Program-made: the position numbers and the translations under genes
Notes under the pieces: model-generated
What the model was told of the DNA's origin: nothing
Seen by the model: the letters and a program-made list of their open reading frames with translations, nothing else
Databases searched by the model: none
Shown: piece by piece, positions 9,263 through 20,166 of the stretch
Layout of the letters: every line of letters begins with the position of its first letter
How positions within the stretch are numbered: position 1 is the stretch's first letter
NCBI GenBank assembly: GCA_963210315.1
Contig: OY723304.1
Coordinates: 1,674,001 to 1,738,000 of the forward strand
Direction of reading: 5' to 3'
DNA length: 64,000 nucleotides
From: Rhynchopus euleeides
Taxonomy: Eukaryota; Euglenozoa; Diplonemea; Diplonemida; Diplonemidae

Positions 9263-12200
9263 GGATCTTGCGCCACCACCGCCACCCACTCACACCATAC
9301 TTCATCAGACCTGTCGAGTGGCGTAACGCTGTGTTACTCGTGATGTGCAGACAAAAACACCCCCATGCCCGGGTGTTCTTGTTGTGCGGGGAAGGTGTGG
9401 GTGGAAGGGGGGTTTAGCGGACCCCCTTTTTCCAATTTCGCGCCACCCCCTCTCAGCCCACCGCTTCCTTGCTGACCTGCCTTTGGAGGTGGGGCGGCGG
9501 GGGGCTTCTTGGACATGTCACCCCACCCCGCCGTCAGAACCCACTGCACGTTTTGTAACATTCGCTGGGTTGGTATTGTAGCTCGTCGGTTTATTGTTTG
9601 TATGTGATGTCCCATGCACAAATGTTCTTAAATTATTTTTGATTTGATGCTTTTGAAAACTGTGTCTCGGCTGTTATTTGTTTTGTATGTGATATTCACC
9701 CCACCACAGCACACCACCCCACCCCCCCCCCCACGCCCTATTTCGTGAAATTTGTTTTGTAACCTCCAGAATCATTACTATGCTTTGTTGTAACCTTGTT
9801 ATAACGACCGATAGTCTAACAGGAACAGTTGTTTTTTTTGGTTTCGCTCATTTGGTACATGTTTGGAAACACTTGACGAACATCTGCACATCCAGAGTGC
9901 GTCTCCAACAACAGGGCAGGACATTCGGACGACACTCTCTGCCGCCTTTTTTTGTACCGAGCGAGAGCTATCTGATAAGCCAACCTAAGTAAGACGAACC
10001 ACATGACAAATCACACAAGACTGACTTATTATGGTGTTCCTAAGCTTGTGCCCGAACCTTTCCTAGTCTTCGTGTGTGCTCCCCACCCAGGAGTGTTCTT
10101 CGGGATCCTGCCGAACGGTGGTGCAGGCACGAAAGAGAAGGAGAGGAAGAAGAAGGGTTGCAGGAAAAGGCCGTCCCCATGCCCTGCTGGTGCCAGAAGG
10201 GAACATACTAAAGTGGGGGTTCGGCAATGCCACAATGCGGGGCAGAATCACCTTACAAACCGTCGGCCCGTCTCACATGGGAGGCCTCTTCCAGGTGATC
10301 ACGGCTCAACCGTTCGGACGACATGAGAGGGGCTTTTGTGGACGAACCCTCATAAGACCCCAGGTCCCGCGCACTGGCTGTGGTTCCGAGGGGGGCCCCC
10401 GCTGTGGAGGGTGCTTGTGTCAAAGCTGCCGTGTGGCCTTCAGGTTAGTTCGAGGTGGCCCCGAGGGTTCCGGACCGGCGTTCTGTTTATTCGAGTCTTT
10501 CCCGCTGAACAAAAACAAGGGACGGCTGCCACCATGGAGCCATGGTGCTGCTCTTCCAGGGCAGGGAACAACAGGGTGTCTGACAAGAGTGAGAAGCCGC
10601 TGTTGCATGCCACTGCGGGGCAGGCAGAACAAGCCCTAAGCCGGATTGACCCCACCCCCCCAGGTGTCATCCACGTCCATCCCGGGTCGTTCTTCCACGT
10701 TCATTCCGGGTCCAGGCTTGGTTGGCACCCAAATAGCCCGGTTGCCGGCAGGTTCGATTTGCCCTGTCCACTCTCAAGAGAGCGCAGGGTGTGTGCATGC
10801 AGTGATGTGCTTCCCCCGTGCTCTGCACACAACTCCCATCATCGAACGGCGGTTCGACAGCCCCCCCCTGACCAGGAATTTTGAGACGGGGGGGGCGAGA
10901 AAATGTTTCGGAACCACCCCCAAATAAATAAAATGCGTGACGCGCTAACGAGGCTTGCCTCTGAAACGGATGCCCGTGGTAGGCATGGGCGCAACCAGGC
11001 AACTCGCGCACCGTTTATTTTTCTGGGAGGGGGGGGGGGTCGGGATGAACGCAGCCTCTTCTTTGGCCCAGTGACGGGGCATCTTCGCAATGCCAGCCAC
11101 ATTGGCAGCAAGACAAATCACACCACCGCAAAAAGCCAAAGAAAATTACAAACTGCAGTGCGGCTGGCAGCTCTGCTCAGAGCTGTGCCTGCACCACTCT
11201 AACAAGAAGTCAAGCCCCTCCCCCCAGAAGAAGAACAGTCGGCGTGACAAGATCAAGCCTTTGCTTGGGATTTGTCGACGCCAACAACAAGAATGTATCC
11301 CCCTCCCCCCCTCCCCCCACCCTATACACCCTTTTCTTCACTTTACATGCCTCGTCTCCGCTGTCCCAGCACTCCCAACCCCAAGAACACATGAACGAAG
11401 CCAAAGCAAAGACGCTATATTGAATGATTGAACGATGTTCTTCAAGGCCAACAGGCCCTGCAGGTGAGTATCACTGCATCCTGTGGGTTTGGCTGCATCG
11501 CACAGCGGTGCCGACCTTTAGCCTTTCTCGGGCCAAGGTGTGGTGAATCGAAAACTGCGTGTGGGGGGGCAATGTGCGGTGTCTTGCCTTTTTATTTTGA
11601 CGAAGTGTATTGTTATCAAAAAAAAAGTTCCCAATTGGCGTAAGGCCTCGCTTCACCCCCTCTGCAAGGAACGGGTGGGGTGGGGTGATGTGGGGTGGTG
11701 CCCCAATGCCTCCCCCCGCACTCCTCGTCGACGGTGTGCAGAGTGAGGTCGAATTAGACCCTCAGGGCAGCAGGAGCGGACCCTGCCGTGCACAGCTGAA
11801 AGTTTATCGACTTCCTGGTTTTTTTTTGAACGGTTTCAAGCACGCTCAAAAAAAGCAAGGCAGGCTTTGTGTTGAACTTCCCAAGTGCCACCCCTCCCCC
11901 ACACCCCCCGATTATCCTTCTTCGCGATGGCCGTCAGCTGCCCTATTGTTGCAGTGCGGAGGGGGGTGGGGGCCATATTTACAACATTTTATAGCACCGC
12001 CACCACTCACGTGTGGATATCCTTCATTTACATACATCATGGTCTGGCGGGAATATCGGGTGCGACTTCTGCCTTGTTTTTTTTGTGGAGTTTTCTAGTC
12101 CAGAAAATTGCCGGGGAAAAAACACAACACACCGTTACACAGCCTCGTTTGGCGCTTTGAGCCGAATTTCGCTTGCGAGTGGTGAGCCAAACAGACGATG

Positions 12201-12440
12201 ATGTATGGAGAATTGCGATCATATCCACAATGTTCTTTCTCTCTCTCTATTGTGAAAGCAACGCCGAAGCGTTGCGAAGAAGGCCTTGTTTTGTGTGCCA
12301 CGGCAGTCACACAACACACTGCGCACACGCAGGGTGTGTGTGTGTGTGTCGAGGGAGAGGCTACACACTACACCTGTGCCTCGCACAGCAGCCACCCACA
12401 GGACAAGGCCCCACACTCTCTTACTCTCTTCACACTCTCT

Positions 12441-12570
12441 GGGGGCCCTCGCTACACTCGCAGCTCGTCAGTGAGTGAGGGGAAGTTACCCGCACCCGCA
12501 CCCGCGCCCGAAGGGCGGGTGGGGCTGTTGCTCGCTTCTTCTCACCCAGGCACACCTGGTAGCGAGGGGC
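12441..12570. mobile_element. MITE with GGGGGCCCTCGCTA inverted ends (copy 1)
   Basis: The left end gggggccctcgctacactcg faces the right end cctggtagcgaggggc. Inside the left end is CAGCTCGTCAGTGAGTGAGG followed by GGAAGT, which recurs almost unchanged in the copy at 54766-54876. No target duplication could be defined. It is non-coding. Confidence 0.65.
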
Positions 12571-13439
12571 ATCCTCTACATACACGTCTCTCTCACGTTT
12601 CACTGAAGACGCGCTGCTGGGCAGAGCAGGGGGGGCTATTGCCTCAACAGCTCGATCTTTGCCCGGCAGCTCAGGACTCTCTTGATTTATATTCTGATAG
12701 CTCAACGGCCGAGCACCTCGCAGCAGGTCTCGGATAACAACCATGCATTCTGAGTGAAATGGGGGTCGATTCTGCACCTTCATGTTCTCGACTTGACGAT
12801 CAACCCCCTCCCGGCAGTGCACCACTCCCTGTAGGCGCGAGGGGTTCGGTGATGGCAAACGCGTGGGGCGATGGAGCAGGCCAGGCTTAGCTTGTGATTG
12901 CCGGCACCACCAAAAAGGCGGTGTGTGTGGCAGGGAGGGCAGCTCTGTTGCGAACCCCCCCGTGTGTTTGCCGGACCCGGTCTGATTTTTTTCGGAAGCT
13001 GGTTAACCCTGCCCAGTATGATTCATAAGAAATGCGGTGGCAGTTCCCCGACTTAAAAATGTGAACGCTGAGCTCACACAAATCGGGAATAGCTGGGGTG
13101 TGTGCGCCAAATGGCTTTGTTCGTTTCTCCGTGCTGATGTGTTTCTGGACATGGGATGCGTCAAACCCTGCTGGCGAAAAAAAATGCCCAAAAAAATCAA
13201 ACCAAATGAAGAAGCCGGATGCCGCGGCGCGATGCTTCAACCAGAATTCCAACAACAATACCAACGTCGAAAAATCCGCCACATGTTCTCCTTTCAACAC
13301 AGCATTATTTTATCCTGAACTCGGCAACTCGCACCGAACAGCAGCGCGAACAAAACGCTGGAATGGGGTGCTGATGAGTCAAAACCCAAAAAAAATGGGA
13401 CGCAACACACGCCCTACCCCACACAGGGCAAGCCCCCAC

Positions 13440-13549
13440 CACCCCACCCACCCCCCCCCCCCCCAACACCCCAAGCCTTGCTGTGCCTCTGCCAGCCGCA
13501 TTGCGCCACACCCACCACCACCACCGACACCACCCCAGGGGACCCCCAC
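13440..13549 (+). promoter_or_regulatory. C-rich tract and putative splice acceptor upstream of the NLR-like gene
   Basis: C runs at 13441-13471 lead to gctgtgcctctgccag, with CAG at 13493-13495, 55 bases before the preferred ATG. The order pyrimidine tract, CAG, short leader, ATG is what a trans-splice acceptor would look like. It could also be only base composition. Confidence 0.35.
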
Positions 13550-16500
13550 ATGGCCGCCACATCCGCTGCACAGGACAGCATCGCCGACAGCAAGCTGCTG
13601 CGCGACTTCTCTTCCATCCACGATGCGGACACCCTGCGCCTCCAGCTAAAGGACGGCCTCCTTGCCCCTGGCCAGCTTTACATCTGCGCAAAGGAGGGTC
13701 GCCGCACCACCGCCACCCACGAGGCAGCACGCGCCGGCGCATTGGATGCCCTCACGCTGCTGGTGGAGGAACACGGGGCAGACCCCGCACAGGCCCTGCC
13801 GGGCACGGGGGAGACGCCCCTCCACTGCGCTGCGGCACACCTCCACCGCCACTGCATCGCATACCTGATGGGGCGGCATCCCGGCGCCAGCGAGGCGCTG
13901 GACGCTGCGGGGCTCCGCCCCATCGAGCACGCCATCCGCTCCGAAACGGCACTCCCCGAGGCGGAGAAGAGCAAGGCCCTGCAGCCCCTCTTCCAGACGC
14001 CACAGATGAAAACCTGTGCCGAGGCATTCATCGCCCGATGCGAGTGGTTCGTCGCCGAGGCGGGTCGGGTTGTCGAGCAGGGTGGGGTGACACGGCCTGC
14101 CCAGTCAACACCCTGTGAACCACCCCCCACTGCGGAGAGAGCGCAAGCTATCGCCACAGGCCTGCAGTATCGCGGGGAGCGCCAAGTCTCCTTTGTCGAT
14201 CCCGACAGCCCCCAGGCATCGCAGCCCCTGCTTCAGTGGGTTCAGTCGCTCCCCTCAGTGAAGCCGCCCCTGGGCTACACCGCGGCGCACATCTGCCAGG
14301 TCCTGAGCACCGTGGCGGAGAAGGTCGTCTCCCGGGAGGCGGTGCTCCTCCGCGCAGCCCTCGCCGGGGAGGGGGATGTCCTCGACTGGATGGTCACACT
14401 TCCCCTCATGGGGGCGGAGCCCGGTTTTGAGCTTTTCCTCGCAGGCGCGCTGTACACCGCAGATCTTGTCGACGAGGAGAACAAGACAGTGGTGCTGAAG
14501 GATCTGGCGGTGCTGTCTGAGGGGCATGGCAGTGCCGCGGTGTCGCAGAAGCTACCCCTCTACTTCACGATGAATGCGGCGATGCGTGCCGCGCCGAAGG
14601 CGATGCAGGAGGGGGAGGTGGAGGTGTGGAGGTCCTCGGCACCCCAGGCGCACGTCATCCGCACTTTCGCCCCTCTCATCCGGAAGCTGCAGCTGCTGGT
14701 CGAGGCAATGCCGAAGCAGGCCACAACTGTCTTCCGTGGGATTGGGGCAAATATATCCGCAGCATATCGGGTCGGATCGGATGTTGTGTGGAACGCCTTC
14801 ACCTCAACAAGTCTCGAAAAAGCGGTTGCCCTCTACTTCATGGACAAAGGGAGGGACGGGACATTCTTCGTCATCATCGCGCGCGAGGGGGCTGTCCCTG
14901 TTGAGTTCTGCTCCGTCTACAAAAGTGAGGAGCGCGAGCTGCTCTACACAGCGAACATCCGATTCAAGGTTGCGTGGAAGCTCTCCCCTTCCCTGCTCCG
15001 CATGATGGGCCTGGGGTTTGACGTGGTGGTGATGCAGGAGGTGCCTGCCGGGGGCGCGGAGGCTGTGGGGCCACCCCCATCCCGCGCGCAGCGCGTGCAG
15101 CCCCTGAAGCTCCTCCGGGAAGTGATCAACCACACCGTGGGGTTTTTCAAAGAATACCTCTCTGTATATGTCGAGGGGAGGGTGGGACCCGACAGGGTGA
15201 CGCCGGAGCGCCAGACACAGCCCCTCTCGCAGCACATCGCGGCGTGGCTGGGGCAGGGCCGGGGGCAGCGCCCGTCGCAGCTGCTTCTGGGCGACGCCGG
15301 CACCGGCAAAACCTCCGCAGCGGTCGCGGTGGTGTCATGGCTCATCAACGGGCTCCCAGACGGGCCGGGCGACACCCCAACACCGAACACAGCAGACACC
15401 TTCCCCATCTTCATCCCACTCCCGGTGCTGAAGGAGCGGCTTGTCGCGCCGGGGGGCCTCGATGAATACGTCTGCACCTCCTTCGGCCTCACCCCGGATA
15501 TGCTCTCTCTGCTTGGGGAGGTGTACGACGTGGTGTTGGTGCTGGACTCGTTGGATGAGGTCGGGCTCTCAAAGGAGGTGATGCACAGCGCGATCCACGG
15601 CGGGGGTGGGCGGAACATCCTCTCGCTGCACCCGTGGTGCGCGCAGCACTGCAGCGTGGTTGTGACGTGCCGTCCGGAGTATCTCACGGCGGCAGACCTG
15701 CTCCCCTCGCAGATCTGCGGCGCGTCTGCCGGGGTGTTCTACCTGCAGCCCTTCAGCGACCCCGACATCCAGAGCTACATCATGAAGGCATACAGGGGCC
15801 CCGAGGCTGAGGGCGGCAGCGGCGCCGCCGCCCTCCTGGGGCACCTCACAGCAGGGGGCTGGGCGGAGAAGATGCGCAACCCGTTCCTCCTCTATATGGC
15901 GGTGTACTCCTCGCAGCAGCTCGACTTCGGCACCACGGAGGCACTCCCGGATAACGTTCTGTTCGATGCATTCATCAAGGCGGTGGTGTTGGAGGGGCTG
16001 CAGCGCCTGGGGTGCGGCACAGACGCAGCGACTGTGGAGAGCGCCATGCGCCTCGGCGAGCTCATCGCATGCGACATGCTGGACAGGGGTGAGTTCCAGG
16101 GGGGCATGCTGGGGGCTCTGGAGAGGGCTGCTGCGGTGTTGGAGGTGGGGCAGGAGTCGCTCCACGCCCACTTCAAATGCCTCCCGCTCCGCATCGACGA
16201 CTACGGCGACAGCGGCAGCGCCTTCACATTCCGGCACAAGACCCTTCTGGAATACCTGGTGGCCCGCAGGCTGTGGCGCGAACCCCGGGAGACTCTCACA
16301 CACCGCCTGGGGTCGCACTGCTTCAGCAAGATGGCACCCAATGTTGTCACATTCTTCGGACACGAGGCATCGCTCGGGAGTGCATGCCGTGAGGAACGCC
16401 TCCGTGGCGAGCTGTACCCTCTCGTGGAGCGGACGCGCGACAGGGAGCGTGCGACGGAGCAGGCCCGGCGCATCGCTTCCAACGCGCTGTCCCTGATGTG

Positions 16501-18838
16501 CCACGCGGGGGTGACCTTTGGTGACCTCCCCCTCAACGGCGTGTGGATCGAGGAGGCGGATCTGCGCTCCGCCGTCTTCTCCGGCACCAACCTCAGCGGA
16601 GCGCGCCTCAACAGCTGCTGGGTGGGTGGTGTCTTCTTCTCGGGGTGCGACCTGTCGGGCTCTGACTGGGCAGAGTGCGACTTCGGGATCTGCGCGCCCC
16701 CCGTCGTCGATAGGAACAGCGGGTTCTCCGACCTCTGCGTGCAGTCCTGCGGGAAGAAGGCATGGGCCTTCGGCGGGGGATTCCCTGTCCTGTGCGACCT
16801 GGAGGCAGGGGTGGTGGATCGATCTGTCGCCCTCGCGCCAAAGGGATATGACCCGGGGGAGAAGCGGCCCCTCTTCACAGGGGTAGTGGAGAACGACCGC
16901 AGCAGGATGGTGTGCGTGTTCTCCTCTGCAGGGAGCGAGGAGAAGGACATCCTTATCGTCGATACCGACACATGCGAGGTTGTGGCGCGGTGCGCTGCGG
17001 CGGCTGATCTCGGTGACGCGTATCAGGCGTCGCAGGACACGCGCTTCTTCCTGCTGGGTGGGCTCGCCACCCTGATCCTTGCGAACAGGGCTGTGCTGAT
17101 GCTGTTCGACCTCGCCTCCAGCACCCTGGTGCGATCTGTGGAGCACGGCCTGCCGGGGGGGTTCCCGCTGCACCACTTCCTCACGGAGCACTTCTTGGTG
17201 TGCATCACCAATGGGGGGAGCATTGCGAAGCTCTACGATCCTTCCCTGGGGCACGTCAAGACGATCCAGCTGGGAAACCAGAGTGGCTTTGCCTGCGCGC
17301 CGGATGGCGCGATCGTCGCGCTGACGATGGGCAAGGCGATGTATTATAAGCTGACCCCGGAGTCGGTTGCAGGTCTGGAGGAGGGCGCCATGGCGAAGCG
17401 CGACAGGATGCACAGCGCGCCCGGCGGGGAGGTGGTGTACACCCCCTGCGGCGCGAAGATGATCTGCGTGTTGGAGCGCCTCTCGAGCATCTCCGTGTTG
17501 GATGCCACGACAGGCAAGCCCGTCATCAGCTTCAACCAGGGCGGGCCGCAGAAGGTGGTCCTCATCCCCAACTCCACCAAAATCGCGGTGCTCGGGAGTC
17601 ATGGGAGGGACATCTACACATGGGACCTGGCTGGGGCCAAGGAAGAGGTGTCTGGCGACACATATGGCTCTGCTGCGCAGGCGCGCTGCGTGCCTGTCAC
17701 CATCCGGGGCGACCTGCTGTTCTGCTGGCACGGGGCGAGGACGCTGAAGTCGTTCGACATCACCACATCGAGCACTGTCAGGAGAGTCGTCTTCCCGGAG
17801 CTGCTCTCCAGCAGCAGCTGCCTGTCGGTGTGCCAGGGCATTCTGTTCTGCAGCAACGCCTTTGCCGTGACAAAGGAGACCCCGAAGAAGGACTCACCCG
17901 CCGAGCTTTGCGGCGTGTGCATGCGGACTGGCGCTGTCCTCAAGAGAATCGAGCTCACCAAAGGGCTGTGGCCACTGCGGGTATGCTGCGCGGCTGGGAA
18001 CATCCTCGCGGTGGAGGCATCGGAAGGCGCCTGCATTGTGGACTACGACAAGGGCGTGGTGAAGGGCACGGTGATGCTGGGCGACATCGCACACAAGCCG
18101 GAGCTCCGCGAGACGCATCGGCAGAAGCTCGCCTGCATCGCCCTCTCGCCCGATGGGGCGTATCTCTACTTCTGCGTGGAGAACACTCATAAGACGGAGA
18201 AGGCGTCGGGGGGCTTCCCGCTGGTGCACAGCTTTGTGGTGGTGGTGGAGGTGGCCTCGATGCAGGCGGTGAACGTGCTGGAGCCCACCGTGACGGAGCA
18301 GGTGAAGGGCGGTGGGGAGAAGGTCACGCCCTGCAAGATATTCGGGCTGCGCGAGGTGCAGTCTGCCGGGCACAACGAGGTGCTCGTGTGTGCGGTGAAG
18401 CAGGGGGGCCAGCCGCACTGGGGCCCGTCCCGCTTCCAGGTGTGGGGGTTCGACGCGTCGCAGCCGCGCGCCAGCTTTGAGGTGCATGACGGGGTGTCGA
18501 ACAGGTCGCAGTACTCCATGTCTGGGGAGGTGATGGTGCTCGCCAACCACTCCGAGGTGATTGTGTACAACTTTGCGTCGCAGAAGAAGCTCAGCCTCCG
18601 TGTGCATACGGCAAGTGTCTCCGCTGCCCTCATCTCCCCCTGTGGCACCCGCATAGCCACACACGGCCAGGATGGCCGTCTCATTGTGTGGGGGTTCGAC
18701 AAGACTGCCGAGACGTTTACCCTGAAGACCGTCATCGGGTCGCGTCCTAACCAGGCATCCACCTACAAATGCACAGGCATCGACACCATTACACCAGAGG
18801 CAAGCCGCAACGGGTGCTTCCTCTCCCTCGGAAAATGA
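13550..18838 (+). CDS. NLR-like protein: ankyrin / ADP-ribosyltransferase / NACHT / pentapeptide / WD40-like
   Basis: An uninterrupted 1762-aa frame; ATG 13550 is the first good start, upstream codons being non-ATG. Residues about 50-130 form ankyrin-type repeats (THEAARAG, TPLHCAAAH). Residues about 335-480 match an arginine-type ADP-ribosyltransferase with the R-S-E signature: VFRG (Arg396), FTSTS (Ser419) and E-R-E (Glu461, Glu463). Residues about 575-770 are a NACHT/STAND ATPase: Walker A GDAGTGKTS (581-589), Walker B VLVLDSLDE (Asp666, Asp669, Glu670) and a sensor-like VTCRPEYL. About 990-1047 has A(D/N)L-type pentapeptide-like repeats. The rest to 1762 is WD40/beta-propeller-like, ending in HTASVSAALISPCGTRIATH and a GRLIVWGF blade. 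By family knowledge, a propeller senses, NACHT oligomerises and ART modifies proteins with NAD+; combined as a danger sensor this is inference. No signal peptide, so cytosolic. Confidence 0.85.
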   Translation: MAATSAAQDSIADSKLLRDFSSIHDADTLRLQLKDGLLAPGQLYICAKEGRRTTATHEAARAGALDALTLLVEEHGADPAQALPGTGETPLHCAAAHLHRHCIAYLMGRHPGASEALDAAGLRPIEHAIRSETALPEAEKSKALQPLFQTPQMKTCAEAFIARCEWFVAEAGRVVEQGGVTRPAQSTPCEPPPTAERAQAIATGLQYRGERQVSFVDPDSPQASQPLLQWVQSLPSVKPPLGYTAAHICQVLSTVAEKVVSREAVLLRAALAGEGDVLDWMVTLPLMGAEPGFELFLAGALYTADLVDEENKTVVLKDLAVLSEGHGSAAVSQKLPLYFTMNAAMRAAPKAMQEGEVEVWRSSAPQAHVIRTFAPLIRKLQLLVEAMPKQATTVFRGIGANISAAYRVGSDVVWNAFTSTSLEKAVALYFMDKGRDGTFFVIIAREGAVPVEFCSVYKSEERELLYTANIRFKVAWKLSPSLLRMMGLGFDVVVMQEVPAGGAEAVGPPPSRAQRVQPLKLLREVINHTVGFFKEYLSVYVEGRVGPDRVTPERQTQPLSQHIAAWLGQGRGQRPSQLLLGDAGTGKTSAAVAVVSWLINGLPDGPGDTPTPNTADTFPIFIPLPVLKERLVAPGGLDEYVCTSFGLTPDMLSLLGEVYDVVLVLDSLDEVGLSKEVMHSAIHGGGGRNILSLHPWCAQHCSVVVTCRPEYLTAADLLPSQICGASAGVFYLQPFSDPDIQSYIMKAYRGPEAEGGSGAAALLGHLTAGGWAEKMRNPFLLYMAVYSSQQLDFGTTEALPDNVLFDAFIKAVVLEGLQRLGCGTDAATVESAMRLGELIACDMLDRGEFQGGMLGALERAAAVLEVGQESLHAHFKCLPLRIDDYGDSGSAFTFRHKTLLEYLVARRLWREPRETLTHRLGSHCFSKMAPNVVTFFGHEASLGSACREERLRGELYPLVERTRDRERATEQARRIASNALSLMCHAGVTFGDLPLNGVWIEEADLRSAVFSGTNLSGARLNSCWVGGVFFSGCDLSGSDWAECDFGICAPPVVDRNSGFSDLCVQSCGKKAWAFGGGFPVLCDLEAGVVDRSVALAPKGYDPGEKRPLFTGVVENDRSRMVCVFSSAGSEEKDILIVDTDTCEVVARCAAAADLGDAYQASQDTRFFLLGGLATLILANRAVLMLFDLASSTLVRSVEHGLPGGFPLHHFLTEHFLVCITNGGSIAKLYDPSLGHVKTIQLGNQSGFACAPDGAIVALTMGKAMYYKLTPESVAGLEEGAMAKRDRMHSAPGGEVVYTPCGAKMICVLERLSSISVLDATTGKPVISFNQGGPQKVVLIPNSTKIAVLGSHGRDIYTWDLAGAKEEVSGDTYGSAAQARCVPVTIRGDLLFCWHGARTLKSFDITTSSTVRRVVFPELLSSSSCLSVCQGILFCSNAFAVTKETPKKDSPAELCGVCMRTGAVLKRIELTKGLWPLRVCCAAGNILAVEASEGACIVDYDKGVVKGTVMLGDIAHKPELRETHRQKLACIALSPDGAYLYFCVENTHKTEKASGGFPLVHSFVVVVEVASMQAVNVLEPTVTEQVKGGGEKVTPCKIFGLREVQSAGHNEVLVCAVKQGGQPHWGPSRFQVWGFDASQPRASFEVHDGVSNRSQYSMSGEVMVLANHSEVIVYNFASQKKLSLRVHTASVSAALISPCGTRIATHGQDGRLIVWGFDKTAETFTLKTVIGSRPNQASTYKCTGIDTITPEASRNGCFLSLGK

Positions 18839-19015
18839 ACTGTGCAAAGGAGTGGGTCGATGGGGTGGGGTGGGGGTGGGTGGGTGGGGGTGTCCCGTGT
18901 TGTTCAGTTTGTGGTGATTTCGCATGATTTCTCCCCTCCCCCCCCTGCCCCGGCACCCCCTCCATCGGTTTGCCCTTCATGTATATATCCTCTGCCTCGA
19001 GGGAGGGGGGGGGGG

Positions 19016-20166
19016 TAGGGGGGGTCAAATGCCACCCTTTTACGTGGACAAACACGATTTTTCAAAAAACCGGCGCAGAGGCCCCAAAGCCCCCGTAAAC
19101 CCTCCAAACCCCCCCAGATCGGTCCGGAAACCCATCGAACCCCACTTTTCCACCATTCCGGGCACCTCAGGTGCCCGAATTGGGGTACCTAAATTTTGTG
19201 CCACCGTTTGGTACCGTACAGTGCCACTGTGTGGGAGGTTGGAAAAGAAAATGCCCCAACACACCACATCTGAGGGTTGCAATGCATGTTGCTTGCCAAC
19301 CACGTCATCCGGTGGGTGTCAGGCGCTATGTAGGTGGCATTAGCCAGGTCTTCGATGTGTTCTGGCTTGTATATATACCTCCCTGCCACCATGCACCGGG
19401 AGGCTGCCTGTAGGTACGGAACAGTCCAGATGGTCGTGTGATTCCTGTGCAGCAGTGCTCCACAACCGGGATGTGTTGACAACGACTGTTGCAACACGAG
19501 CTGTACATTCCGGGAACACATGAAGTGCGCTGTCGTGGTACCCATTGTGCCAGAATTGGTAGTTGCTGCGGTCTACTTTGCCTGGCCCAAGAGCACTGGT
19601 ACTGAACGGTGCAATATGCGTGGCGAGGTGAATACAACGGAAGCGCGCAAAGTCAATACAGCTCTCGGATGGCGGGTGGTGGTGCCACTAGTGTGTGACG
19701 TTCACTCGAGGATACAACGCATCACAATGAATCAGCAACCGTGGACCGAGTACAATACGCTCTCTGTGGCTGGTGTGGGGGACAAAGGCAGTGCCTGTGC
19801 CGCAGGCAGGGAGGTATATATACAAGCCAGAACACATCGAAGACCTGGCTAATGCCACCTACATAGCGCCTGACACCCACCGGATGACGTGGTTGGCAAG
19901 CAACATGCATTGCAACCCTCAGATGTGGTGTGTTGGGGCATTTTCTTTTCCAACCTCCCACACAGTGGCACTGTACGGTACCAAACGGTGGCACAAAATT
20001 TAGGTACCCCAATTCGGGCACCTGAGGTGCCCGGAATGGTGGAAAAGTGGGGTTCGATGGGTTTCCGGACCGATCTGGGGGGGTTTGGAGGGTTTACGGG
20101 GGCTTTGGGGCCTCTGCGCCGGTTTTTTGAAAAATCGTGTTTGTCACCCCCATTTGACCCCCCCTA
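19016..20166. mobile_element. 1151-bp fold-back element, copy 1
   Basis: It begins TAGGGGGGGTCAAATG and ends CATTTGACCCCCCCTA-like. The left arm (19016-19387) and right arm (19805-20166) are near-perfect inverted copies, differing mainly by about ten bases near the tips (left cacccttttacgtg versus right gggtg). A central 417-base segment is unpaired. Mirror-image short ORFs occur only because the arms are complementary. It starts about 180 bases after the stop of the NLR-like gene. A same-length copy lies at 58018-59168. The TA at each tip suggests a TA target. No transposase is encoded. Confidence 0.88.

Larger units (their letters stand above)
8630..13549. other. Non-coding intergenic DNA with microsatellite and repeat relics
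   Basis: No credible gene. It holds a (CT)n microsatellite at 8846-8872, a repeat relic at 9089-9262 and a MITE at 12441-12570. Open frames around 10076-10900 and 11610-12098 overlap in several frames with no domain or consistent codon bias. The last 110 bases are a long C-rich tract leading into the gene at 13550, with CAG at 13493-13495. Confidence 0.65.

Noticed and set aside
10076..10884. Overlapping frames of about 185 codons
   Set aside because: Mixed composition, no motif, and several frames open at once; not supportable as a gene.
15569..17731. 720-codon open frame antisense to the NLR-like gene
   Set aside because: It lies wholly within a GC-rich coding region in the complementary frame, has no domain, and its composition (Arg, His, Gly rich) is that of a shadow.
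19040..20003. Mirror-image short ORFs in the fold-back element
   Set aside because: They occur because the two arms are complementary; they are short and without domains.
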